Below are positions 1-5,190 of a DNA stretch of 8,028 nucleotides, one piece after another. Position 1 is the stretch's first letter; each line of letters begins with the position of its first letter. This DNA comes from Candidatus Aenigmatarchaeota archaeon (lineage in GTDB: Archaea > Aenigmatarchaeota > Aenigmatarchaeia > QMZP01): positions 1 to 8,028 of the forward strand of contig DAOVFN010000025.1 in assembly GCA_030672885.1 (NCBI GenBank), read 5' to 3'. The notes under the pieces are model-generated. The model was not told where the DNA came from, ran no database searches, and saw only the letters and a program-made list of their open reading frames with translations. The position numbers and the translations under genes are program-made.

Positions 1-515
1 ATCCATATAAGCGGATAGAACAACTGAGGATACAGAAGCGGGCATGCAAAACTCAGCATGCCGGCAAATATCATCCCATACAGCAGCTCCTTGGTTATCC
101 TGTGCTCCTCCTCAAGCTTTACCTTGTCGAATATGTGCACGGTCTTGAGCAGCAGGGCTGTCTCGAACACGGCAGGAATCACCGTGGAAAATGATATGGT
201 TGCAAATGCCAGCCCCTCCGGTCCGCTCCCGAACCCCCCAAGGCCTGTATAGTGCCAGTTCCCGATTACCCATCCGATTGCCTCAAAGGACCACCACACA
301 ACAGCCGACAGCGCGGTGAGGATCACGAATATCCTGGGCCTGCTCGATATGAGCGACTCTCCGCTCAGGCTAAACATCACCGCATCGACCAGAAAGATAT
401 AACCGAACCAGATTATGGGAAAATACCACCGCGCAAAGGGGTCTATGTGAAATATAAAATTGAGTTGCGCGAACAGCACCATTGCGATGCCAAGAACCCC
501 GTATCGCCTGAACAT
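1..515 (-). CDS. Multi-pass membrane protein, unknown function (3' end cut by window)
   Basis: I do not recognise this family. The minus-strand frame is open from an ATG at 515 (an in-frame ATG also lies at 521) to the window edge, about 171 codons with no stop, so the C-terminus is missing. The translation is strongly hydrophobic, with about five predicted membrane spans near residues 6-22, 30-50, 62-86, 102-122 and 144-170. The third span is Trp/aromatic-rich (VVWWSFEAIGWVIGNWHY), followed by a Gly-rich loop (GLGGFGSG) and then FSTVIPAVFE. A charged stretch (KVKLEEEHRITKE) separates spans four and five, presumably a cytoplasmic loop. The 515 start is preferred because it lies about 25 nt from a TATA-like element, matching other leaderless starts in the window. 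The gene is divergent from uppS. A role in lipid or isoprenoid metabolism would be a guess from the neighbour only. The reading frame is fairly sure; the function is unknown. Confidence 0.72.
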   Translation of the reverse strand, partial: MFRRYGVLGIAMVLFAQLNFIFHIDPFARWYFPIIWFGYIFLVDAVMFSLSGESLISSRPRIFVILTALSAVVWWSFEAIGWVIGNWHYTGLGGFGSGPEGLAFATISFSTVIPAVFETALLLKTVHIFDKVKLEEEHRITKELLYGMIFAGMLSFACPLLYPQLFYPLIW

Positions 516-536
516 AATCATTTATTAGTATATGAG

Positions 537-544
537 TTATATTA
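537..544 (-). promoter_or_regulatory. TATA-like box for the membrane protein gene
   Basis: On the minus strand this reads TAATATAA. Its centre is about 25 nt from the ATG at 515, the usual archaeal TATA-to-start-site distance, which predicts a leaderless mRNA starting at 515 rather than 521. The element is AT-rich and short, so chance occurrence is possible. Confidence 0.4.
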
Positions 545-587
545 GGCTTATTGGCATGAAACATCCTGCAGGCCCCAGGAGATAAGC

Positions 588-594
588 TTATAAA
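588..594 (+). promoter_or_regulatory. TATA box for uppS
   Basis: TTATAAA lies here, with its centre about 25 nt before position 616. Transcription would therefore begin right at the AGGAGA Shine-Dalgarno motif (616-621), giving a leader of only about 13 nt before the ATG at 629. The same arrangement, with the start site abutting the ribosome-binding site, is seen at the FHA gene. Confidence 0.5.
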
Positions 595-628
595 TAATGT
601 GTTTTCATTACAAACAGGAGACAATCCC

Positions 629-1339
629 ATGAATATCCCAAGACATGTCGGCGTAATTCCTGACGGCAACCGCCGATGCGCCAGGCGCCTTATGAAGCAG
701 CCATCCATGGGCCATGAATGGGGGGCCGAAAAGCTCAGAAAGGTCCTTGACTGGTGCAGCGATCTTGGCATAGAAATGGTGACATTCTATTCACTGAGCC
801 TTGAAAATATCGACAGGAGGCCCAAGGGCGAACTCGATTTCCTCTTTGAGCTTGCGAGAAAAGAGATTTCCGACCTTGTTGGCAATCCCGATGGCCTGGT
901 ACACAAGAGCAAGATAAAACTTACGTTCTTCGGTGACATGAAGCGCCTTCCCGAGGGACTCAGAAGGGACATCGCCCGCGCCACAGATGCCACGAAATCC
1001 TACTCAGGCTTCACTCTCAACATAGCAATCGCATACGGGAGCAGGCAGGAACTGGTCAATGCTTCCAAGATGATAGGCTTCCAGATTGCCCAGGGCAGGC
1101 TGTCTCCTGAGCAGGTAAACGAGGCGGTCCTGCGCCAGAACCTCCAGACCAACGGCAACCCAGACCCTGATCTCATAATCAGGACAGGCGGCGAGCAAAG
1201 GACATCCAATTTCCTTCTCTTCCAGGCAGCCTATTCTGAACTAAAATTCACCGACACGTTCTGGCCGGACATCACTAGGGAGGAGTTCGGTTCCATCATA
1301 GACGAATACTCCAAGAGGCAGCGCAGGTTCGGCAAATAA
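629..1339 (+). CDS. uppS: Isoprenyl diphosphate synthase (cis-prenyltransferase, UppS family)
   Basis: The family condenses isopentenyl diphosphate units in cis onto an allylic diphosphate to build the long polyprenyl diphosphate that becomes the lipid carrier for glycan assembly; in archaea the carrier serves protein N-glycosylation. The 236-residue translation shows the family landmarks: HVGVIPDGNRR (residues 6-16, catalytic Asp12 in the phosphate-binding loop), FYSLSLENIDRRPKGELDFL (53-72), and RTGGEQRTSNF (185-195), whose Arg185, Arg191 and Ser193 match the isopentenyl-diphosphate binding residues, followed by AAYSELKFTDTFWPD. Length is normal to slightly short. I chose the ATG at 629 because AGGAGA stands 7 nt upstream and homology begins directly after it; a GTG at 599 would add ten residues without family similarity. 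It appears to be a single-gene transcript. Cys17 sits where many relatives have Trp. Product chain length cannot be read from the sequence. Confidence 0.93.
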   Translation: MNIPRHVGVIPDGNRRCARRLMKQPSMGHEWGAEKLRKVLDWCSDLGIEMVTFYSLSLENIDRRPKGELDFLFELARKEISDLVGNPDGLVHKSKIKLTFFGDMKRLPEGLRRDIARATDATKSYSGFTLNIAIAYGSRQELVNASKMIGFQIAQGRLSPEQVNEAVLRQNLQTNGNPDPDLIIRTGGEQRTSNFLLFQAAYSELKFTDTFWPDITREEFGSIIDEYSKRQRRFGK

Positions 1340-1358
1340 GCCCTTGGATTCCTTTACG

Positions 1359-1381
1359 CATGCTGCCCGGCAGGCATGTTT
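1359..1381 (+). terminator. Possible terminator hairpin after uppS
   Basis: An imperfect hairpin begins 20 nt after the uppS stop codon: CATGCTGC pairs with GCA-G-GCATG (one bulged G), followed by only three T residues. The stem is good but the T-run is short, so this is a modest candidate. Confidence 0.3.
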
Positions 1382-1426
1382 ATGCATCCAAAACCGACAT
1401 ACAGAGCCAAACACACAACCAAAACG

Positions 1427-1434
1427 TTTATATA
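1427..1434 (+). promoter_or_regulatory. TATA box of the EF-1alpha transcript
   Basis: TTTATATA is preceded by A-rich AAAACG, a reasonable BRE plus TATA pair. The centre is 24.5 nt before the ATG at 1455, so the transcript likely starts at that upstream ORF and leaves an 86-nt leader before the EF-1alpha ATG at 1541. Confidence 0.6.
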
Positions 1435-1454
1435 CTTAATTGTTAATATAGAAT

Positions 1455-1523
1455 ATGACTTCAGACGGTGGAAACACACTCTATGAAGTTTATAGTGCAT
1501 TAGATGTATCAAATACATTATAA
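1455..1523 (+). CDS. Putative 22-residue leaderless upstream ORF ahead of EF-1alpha
   Basis: A 22-codon ORF (beginning [13 protein letters not shown], ending SNTL, stop TAA at 1521-1523) starts exactly where the strong TATA box predicts transcription to begin. Its spacing of 24.5 nt equals that of the zinc-finger gene later in the window, so it could be translated as a leaderless ORF. The stop lies 17 nt before the EF-1alpha ATG and just upstream of its Shine-Dalgarno site, an arrangement compatible with translational coupling or attenuation. The leader can fold into alternative AU-rich hairpins (see findings). I do not recognise the peptide, and a chance ATG at the start site is possible. 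The positional fit is seen in the sequence; translation is inferred. Confidence 0.35.
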   Translation: MTSDGGNTLYEVYSALDVSNTL

Positions 1524-1524
1524 A

Positions 1525-1535
1525 GGAAAAGGTGA
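1525..1535 (+). promoter_or_regulatory. Shine-Dalgarno site of EF-1alpha
   Basis: AGGAAAAGGTGAT includes GGTGAT, complementary to the conserved archaeal 16S rRNA 3' end, 5 nt before the ATG at 1541. This site fixes the start at 1541 instead of the in-frame ATT at 1532. Confidence 0.7.
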
Positions 1536-1540
1536 TTCGC

Positions 1541-2830
1541 ATGGCAGAAAAACCACACATAAACCTGAGACCGTCAGGTCACGTTGATCATGGAAAGTCA
1601 ACGCTCATAGGAAGGCTCCTGTATGATTCAGGTTCAATACCAGAGCAGGACCTTAGGAAACTCAAGGAAAAGGCCAAGGAACTCAAGAAGGAGACTTTTG
1701 AGTTTGCCTTTGTCATGGACAGCCTCAAGGAGGAAAGGGAGAGAGGCCTCACAATCGACTTGATGTACAAGCCCATTATCACGGACAAGTTCTACATAAC
1801 CATAATCGACTGTCCGGGACACAGGGACTTCATCAAGAACATGATAACTGGGGCATCTCAGGCAGACGCTGCCATCCTGATTGTCTCTGCAAAAGATGGC
1901 GTCCAGGAACAGACAAAGGAACACATGTACCTGGCCAAGGTTCTCGGCATAAAGCAGATAGTCGTAGCGATTAACAAGATGGACGCAGTGAACTACGACG
2001 AGAGCAAGTTCAATGAGGCCAGAGAACAGGTAAGCAAGCTCCTGTCATCCCTTGGATACAAAATGGACGATGTTCCATTCGTTCCGGTCTCGGCATACGT
2101 TGGCGACAATGTTGTCAAGAAGTCAGACAAGATGGGATGGTACAAAAGCAACACTCTTCTGGGAACACTGGACGACATGCTTGTCGCTCCTGAGAAGCCA
2201 GTGGACAAGCCGCTCAGGCTGCCCGTTCAGGATGTCTACACCATCACTGGTGTGGGAACCGTTCCTGTGGGCAGGGTAGAGACCGGCGTGCTCAAGCCAG
2301 GTGAGAAGATTATCTTCATGCCCAGCGGCGCGCAGGGTGAGGTGAAGTCAGTCGAGATGCATCACAAGCAACTCGAGAAGGCCGAATCAGGAGACAATGT
2401 CGGCTTCAATGTGAGGGGCGTGGCCAAGAACGAGATAAAGAGAGGCGATGTCGTCGGACACATAAACAACCCACCCCAGGTGGTAAAGGGGTTCACAGGA
2501 CAGATAATCGTGCTTCAGCACCCCACGGTGCTTACCAAGGGCTACACACCTGTGTTCCATACGCATACCACGCATGCAGCATGCAAGATAACAGAGATTG
2601 TCAAGAAGATAAACCCGCAGACAGGCGCGACAATCGAGGAGCATCCGGACATGCTGAAGTCTGGTGACGCGGCCGTCATAAAGGTCGAGCCAACCCAGCC
2701 GCTCGCTGTTGAGAAGCAGGCTGACTTCCCGCAGCTCGCAAAGTTCGCTATCAGAGACATGGGCAAAACCGTAGCAGCAGGGATAATAATCGACACTGTG
2801 CCTGTGGACAAGAAGTCAGACAAAAAGTAA
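1541..2830 (+). CDS. tuf: Translation elongation factor EF-1alpha (aEF1A)
   Basis: This GTPase delivers aminoacyl-tRNA to the ribosomal A site in the cytoplasm. The 429-residue translation has the full domain order: G domain (about 1-220), then two beta-barrel domains. GTPase motifs are G1 GHVDHGKS (13-20), the switch I Thr within RERGLTIDL (66-74), G3 DCPGH (90-94), G4 NKMD (145-148) and G5 SAY (184-186). [15 protein letters not shown] and the C-terminal [14 protein letters not shown] are typical of archaeal EF-1alpha rather than bacterial EF-Tu. Length is normal. The oddity is residues 10-12, Arg-Pro-Ser, where relatives have hydrophobic beta-1 residues (usually like Val-Phe-Ile) before the P-loop, with no length change. 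The start is set by the Shine-Dalgarno site at 1525-1535. The gene has its own promoter and terminator; no ribosomal-protein or EF-2 gene adjoins it here. Confidence 0.95.
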   Translation: MAEKPHINLRPSGHVDHGKSTLIGRLLYDSGSIPEQDLRKLKEKAKELKKETFEFAFVMDSLKEERERGLTIDLMYKPIITDKFYITIIDCPGHRDFIKNMITGASQADAAILIVSAKDGVQEQTKEHMYLAKVLGIKQIVVAINKMDAVNYDESKFNEAREQVSKLLSSLGYKMDDVPFVPVSAYVGDNVVKKSDKMGWYKSNTLLGTLDDMLVAPEKPVDKPLRLPVQDVYTITGVGTVPVGRVETGVLKPGEKIIFMPSGAQGEVKSVEMHHKQLEKAESGDNVGFNVRGVAKNEIKRGDVVGHINNPPQVVKGFTGQIIVLQHPTVLTKGYTPVFHTHTTHAACKITEIVKKINPQTGATIEEHPDMLKSGDAAVIKVEPTQPLAVEKQADFPQLAKFAIRDMGKTVAAGIIIDTVPVDKKSDKK

Positions 2831-2838
2831 TTGCTCTC

Positions 2839-2870
2839 TGGGGGTTCATCCCCCAACCTTTCTATTTTTA
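2839..2870 (+). terminator. Hairpin plus T-run terminator of EF-1alpha
   Basis: TGGGGG (2839-2844) and CCCCCA (2850-2855) form a perfect 6-bp stem with a 5-nt loop, eight nucleotides past the stop codon, followed by a T-rich tract ending in TTTTT. This is the best terminator in the window. Confidence 0.7.
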
Positions 2871-2900
2871 CTTATTTATGCATGTCACAGGAAGTCATAT

Positions 2901-2909
2901 TTTAATAAA
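2901..2909 (+). promoter_or_regulatory. TATA-like box of the surface protein gene
   Basis: TTTAATAAA has its centre about 24 nt before the ATG at 2929, predicting a leaderless mRNA that starts there. This argues against the in-frame ATG at 2878, which lies upstream of the box. Confidence 0.45.
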
Positions 2910-2928
2910 TCCGTACAACATATTATAT

Positions 2929-4671
2929 ATGGAGCTTATGAATCGCTATATTATTATTCCAATTATCCTTTTGATGTTCTTTGCCGTGCTCCCGGGAGAG
3001 GGCCAGGCACACGAGCATACTAAAGGAGATTTCTGCCTCGAACACTGGACCTGTACCGAATGGTCAGGGTGCATCGATGGCTATATGACCAGGGTGTGCA
3101 CAGACGAGAGCGACTGCAGAACAAACCAATACAAACCATGTGAAGAAATTCCCTGCTTTTCCGGCTGGCCTCCCCCAGGAACCTGCACTGAGAACTGGAC
3201 CTATTCCGAGTGGTCGCCATGCATCAATGGCAAGCAGATGAGTTTTCCCATAAAAGACCTGAACAGCTGCGGCAGCATGGACAACGCTTCAATCCTGACC
3301 AGGCCATGCGAGGACGAAGATGATGGTGAATCCGATGATTCTACAACATGCACTGAGGACTGGGACTGTGCTGAATGGTCTGACTGCATCCAGGGATACA
3401 GGGTGAGGGAATGCATAGACAGGAATGCATGCGGCACAGACCTCAACAAGTCCAGCCAGATGGAACGATGCGAGCAGAATGAGCCTCCTGAAGCCTGCAC
3501 CGAGGACTGGGTGTGCAGCGAGTGGTCAGAATGCATGGACAACCGGCAGGCAAGAGTCTGCGAGGATGTCAATGGCTGCGGCACAGCCGATGCAAAACAT
3601 GACGAGGATAGATCATGCGTCTATGTTTGTGTTGAGGACTGGGTGTGCAGCGAGTGGTCAGAATGCATGGACAACCTGCAGGCAAGACTCTGCGGGGATG
3701 TCAATCAGTGCAGTGCCGCATATAGCGCAACCGAGACCCGGGAATGCGATATGCCTGAGGAGCCCCCTGCCCTACCACCATATTCACCCGAACCCAACGC
3801 AACAGCACCCTCCGGGGACAACCAGACCAACGCAACAGCACCCTCCGAACCCAACGCAACAGCACCCTCCGGGGACAACCAGACCAACGCAACAGCACCC
3901 GATGAAAAAGGAGAGAACACAACAAGGGTATATGACGAGATAGTTCCTGACGAACCGGCCATACTTATAATGGACGATACCGACGTGAGCATAAATCAGA
4001 TAACCATAACAGTCAGGGAACAGGTCAGCGACGTCAAAATAACAGTGAAGAAGATTGAAGACAGGCCCGCCCACATACCTGATATCATGGAGACCAGGAC
4101 CAAAAGAGTCTACAATTATCTTGAGATATCAAAGGAGAACCTTATTGATGATAACATAGACAATGCCACCATAAACTTCGAAGTCAACAAGAGCTGGATA
4201 CGTGAGCAGGGAGTGAACGCGCTGACGATAAGTTTCATGAGGTATGACGACGGCGTGTGGACAGTGCTGCCCACCACCATGGTTGACGAGGATGCCGATA
4301 AATTTTACTTCCAGGCCAAGAGCCCGGGATTCTCAATATTCGCCATAGCAGGTGAATACATGCTGGAAAGCACAGGTGTCATGTGCATACCCATGGACAG
4401 GCGATGCTTCGGTGACGAACTCCAGGAGTGCGACCTTGACGGCCTAGCCTGGACCATAATAGAGGAATGCGAGTTTGGCTGCAGGACAGGTGGAACCTGC
4501 AATGATGCCCTCCCTGAAGAGATGCCTGCCCAGGCCGAGGATTATGTGTACATACTGCTGGTGGCCATACTTGTTGTGATATCCCTGCTGACCTTTGTGA
4601 TGATGTTCTTCAGGCTGAAAAGAAAGAGGATTGCTGATGACATCAGGGGCGGCATCGGCCCCCGCGTATGA
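2929..4671 (+). CDS. Secreted, membrane-anchored Cys/Trp-repeat protein with PGF-pre-PGF domain
   Basis: This is a predicted cell-surface protein, possibly for adhesion or cell contact; its ligand is unknown. With the start at 2929 it has 580 residues. A signal peptide covers about residues 1-28 (hydrophobic IIIPIILLMFFAV). Five repeats follow (about 36-273) of the type C-x-E-x-W-x-C-x-E-W-S-x-C, resembling thrombospondin type 1 modules; repeat 2 has lost some cysteines. A Pro/Asn/Thr linker (about 274-340) carries seven N-X-T sequons and a 57-bp tandem repeat. A PGF-pre-PGF domain follows (about 340-477, with NFEVNKSWI, WTVLPTTMV and KSPGFSIFAIAG), then a six-Cys module (about 486-526), a membrane span (539-561) and a basic RLKRKR tail. 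No PGF-CTERM sorting motif is visible, so the protein is probably anchored by its own membrane span. Starts at 2878 and 2938 are possible. Confidence is high on architecture and low on role. Confidence 0.88.
   Translation: MELMNRYIIIPIILLMFFAVLPGEGQAHEHTKGDFCLEHWTCTEWSGCIDGYMTRVCTDESDCRTNQYKPCEEIPCFSGWPPPGTCTENWTYSEWSPCINGKQMSFPIKDLNSCGSMDNASILTRPCEDEDDGESDDSTTCTEDWDCAEWSDCIQGYRVRECIDRNACGTDLNKSSQMERCEQNEPPEACTEDWVCSEWSECMDNRQARVCEDVNGCGTADAKHDEDRSCVYVCVEDWVCSEWSECMDNLQARLCGDVNQCSAAYSATETRECDMPEEPPALPPYSPEPNATAPSGDNQTNATAPSEPNATAPSGDNQTNATAPDEKGENTTRVYDEIVPDEPAILIMDDTDVSINQITITVREQVSDVKITVKKIEDRPAHIPDIMETRTKRVYNYLEISKENLIDDNIDNATINFEVNKSWIREQGVNALTISFMRYDDGVWTVLPTTMVDEDADKFYFQAKSPGFSIFAIAGEYMLESTGVMCIPMDRRCFGDELQECDLDGLAWTIIEECEFGCRTGGTCNDALPEEMPAQAEDYVYILLVAILVVISLLTFVMMFFRLKRKRIADDIRGGIGPRV
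3502..3708 (+). repeat. 132-bp spaced near-identical repeat inside the surface protein gene
   Basis: The stretch beginning GAGGACTGGGTGTGCAGC occurs at 3502 and again at 3634, offset by 132 bp (one 44-residue module). About 70 bp of each copy are nearly identical, differing at only a few bases, while other modules are much more divergent. This is direct evidence of recent duplication or gene conversion between repeats 4 and 5. Confidence 0.85.
3790..3903 (+). repeat. 57-bp tandem repeat (two copies) encoding a sequon-rich linker
   Basis: Two units start at 3790 and 3847; the first 54 bases of each are identical. Each encodes EPNATAPSGDNQTNATAP plus one residue, contributing three N-glycosylation sequons. 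The linker is likely extended and heavily glycosylated, a spacer between the repeats and the membrane-proximal domain (inference). Confidence 0.9.
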
Positions 4672-4689
4672 GCTTTCCATAAGGCACAA

Positions 4690-4753
4690 ACACCCTGATG
4701 GGCATACCCCTTCCCCCCGGGGACAAGCGGGGCATACCCTGACGGGCACAAGC
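4690..4753. repeat. Short GC-rich repeats between surface protein gene and tRNA
   Basis: ACCCTGATGGGCATACCCC is followed 33 bp later by CATACCCTGACGGGCAC, so CATACCC and CCCTGAYGGGCA each occur twice around a C6G4 core. Each CCCTGAYGGG could form a 3-bp mini hairpin. They lie downstream of the surface gene stop and may be part of its 3' end. No function is evident, and the 4672-4800 interval holds no convincing gene. Confidence 0.4.
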
Positions 4754-4786
4754 AAGCTGGGGAGCAACTTGAAAATCTTACACCTT

Positions 4787-4800
4787 AACAAACAAAATAA
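4787..4800 (-). terminator. T-rich terminator of the tRNA transcript
   Basis: Read on the minus strand, directly downstream of the tRNA 3' end, the sequence is TTATTTTGTTTGTT. Oligo-T tracts without a hairpin are the usual archaeal tRNA terminator. Confidence 0.5.
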
Positions 4801-4816
4801 CGCGCCGGGGACAGGA

Positions 4817-4897
4817 TTTTCACACAGCAACCTACCCTCATGGGGGTAGGCCGGTAGAGGGCACGACATGCAGACTTGCGTCCGAAGCCCTCTGCGG
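4817..4897 (-). other. 81-nt tRNA intron in the T loop (position 59/60)
   Basis: Without removing this segment the T stem and acceptor cannot close; with it removed both do. The junctions form a textbook bulge-helix-bulge: the exon T-stem, a 4-bp helix TTCA/TGAA, 3-nt bulges AA|C and AA|T on opposite strands, then a 5-bp intron helix CGCAG/CTGTG. Cleavage after the second bulge base on each side gives exactly this intron. Inside are stem AGAGGGC/GCCCTCT (holding CGGAC-GCAA-GTCTG) and hairpin CCTACCC/GGGTAGG. Confidence 0.88.
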
Positions 4898-4929
4898 TTT
4901 GAACCTGCACGTCCTTTCGGACACACGAT

Positions 4930-4959
4930 TTTAGGCCAGCCAGTTGCCTCTGGACAGGC
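4930..4959 (-). other. 30-nt tRNA intron at canonical position 37/38
   Basis: Thirty nucleotides separate the anticodon-loop halves CTGGAA and A. Bulges AA|G and AA|A sit at the two cut sites, but the central helix is poor (only G34-G35 with CC pair, flanked by mismatches), so the motif is relaxed. Because of the A-runs, the boundary could shift by one or two nucleotides without changing the mature tRNA. Confidence 0.8.
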
Positions 4960-4974
4960 TTCCAGTCGTGCGCG

Positions 4975-5136
4975 TTAGCCGTTCCGCCACCCCGGCTTTA
5001 TTCTGGAAAGACACGCTGTGCAGACACCGTATTCTGCACTGTAGTGTGCCGGGCACACCGTTGCGCCGCACATCTTGCATGTATATGCAGGATTGGCGAC
5101 CCCGCCGCATATTGAGCACAGTCCTGGCCTTTCCAT
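4975..5136 (-). CDS. Small zinc-finger protein (53 aa, cross-brace, HIT-like)
   Basis: This minus-strand ORF runs from ATG 5136 to TAA 4975-4977. Ligand candidates are Cys7, Cys10, Cys20, Cys23, Cys28, His31, Cys39 and Cys42 in four pairs (CSIC, CKMC, CPAH, CTAC), enough for two zinc ions in a cross-brace like HIT-type or B-box fingers. Residues 17-28 (AYTCKMCGATVC) resemble the Tyr-x-Cys-x-x-Cys core of HIT fingers. Such fingers mediate protein or RNA contacts; I cannot name the partner. The start is supported by a TATA box 24.5 nt upstream, predicting a leaderless mRNA. The last seven codons and the stop lie inside the 5' end of the tRNA-Ser gene on the same strand. All zinc ligands precede the overlap. 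The Cys pattern makes a chance ORF unlikely. Confidence 0.8.
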   Translation of the reverse strand: MERPGLCSICGGVANPAYTCKMCGATVCPAHYSAEYGVCTACLSRIKPGWRNG

Positions 5137-5156
5137 AGTATCTACTTCCCCTGTGT

Positions 5157-5164
5157 TTTATAAA
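5157..5164. promoter_or_regulatory. Palindromic TATA box shared by divergent genes
   Basis: TTTATAAA is its own reverse complement and the only good TATA element in the 54-bp gap between the divergent starts. Its centre is 24.5 nt from the zinc-finger ATG (5136) and 30.5 nt from the DHH ATG (5191), giving a leaderless mRNA leftward and a leader of about 6 nt rightward. The A-rich AAAAG beside it on the minus strand is a better BRE than the other side, so leftward initiation may be stronger (inference). Confidence 0.6.
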
Positions 5165-5190
5165 CTTTTATTGAATGGGGACAATATTTA

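Larger units (their letters stand above)
4803..4996 (-). tRNA. tRNA-Ser(GGA) with two introns
   Basis: The minus strand folds as a class II tRNA once two introns are removed. The acceptor stem GCCGGGG (4996-4990) pairs perfectly with CCCCGGC (4810-4804), and G73 is at 4803. The anticodon stem CACGA (4970-4966) pairs with TCGTG (4928-4924), and the mature loop CTGGAAA has anticodon GGA (4963-4961), which reads serine UCC/UCU codons. The long variable arm is GTCC-GAAA-GGAC. The T stem GCAGG (4908-4904) pairs with CCTGT (4815-4811), and the mature T loop is TTCAAAT. Exons are 37, 32 and 14 nt, 83 nt in total; CCA is not encoded. The serine call rests on the anticodon, the long variable arm and the discriminator G. 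There is no obvious TATA box just upstream, where the zinc-finger gene overlaps the first 22 nt, so it is probably co-transcribed from the promoter at 5157-5164. Confidence 0.9.

Noticed and set aside
58..545. Plus-strand ORFs of 64 and 97 codons
   Set aside because: They run antisense to the hydrophobic open frame of the membrane protein and read as Ser/Pro-rich low-complexity shadows.
370..771. 133-codon minus-strand ORF across the divergent promoter
   Set aside because: It crosses both TATA boxes and the uppS start and shows no recognisable motif.
3201..3584. 127-codon minus-strand ORF, Ser/His-rich
   Set aside because: It is antisense to the Cys/Trp repeats; its periodicity comes from those repeats.
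3784..4074. Minus-strand ORFs rich in Gly/Cys/Val repeats
   Set aside because: They are reverse readings of the 57-bp repeat linker.
4817..4897. Box C/D or H/ACA guide RNA hidden in the T-loop intron
   Set aside because: I found no C box (RTGATGA), D box (CTGA) pair, or ACA element with suitable spacing.
4444..4926. 160-codon minus-strand ORF
   Set aside because: It covers the surface protein's 3' end and the tRNA; no motif, atypical composition.
4803..4996. Split or permuted tRNA
   Set aside because: All exons are in normal order on one strand and both interruptions fit bulge-helix-bulge introns.
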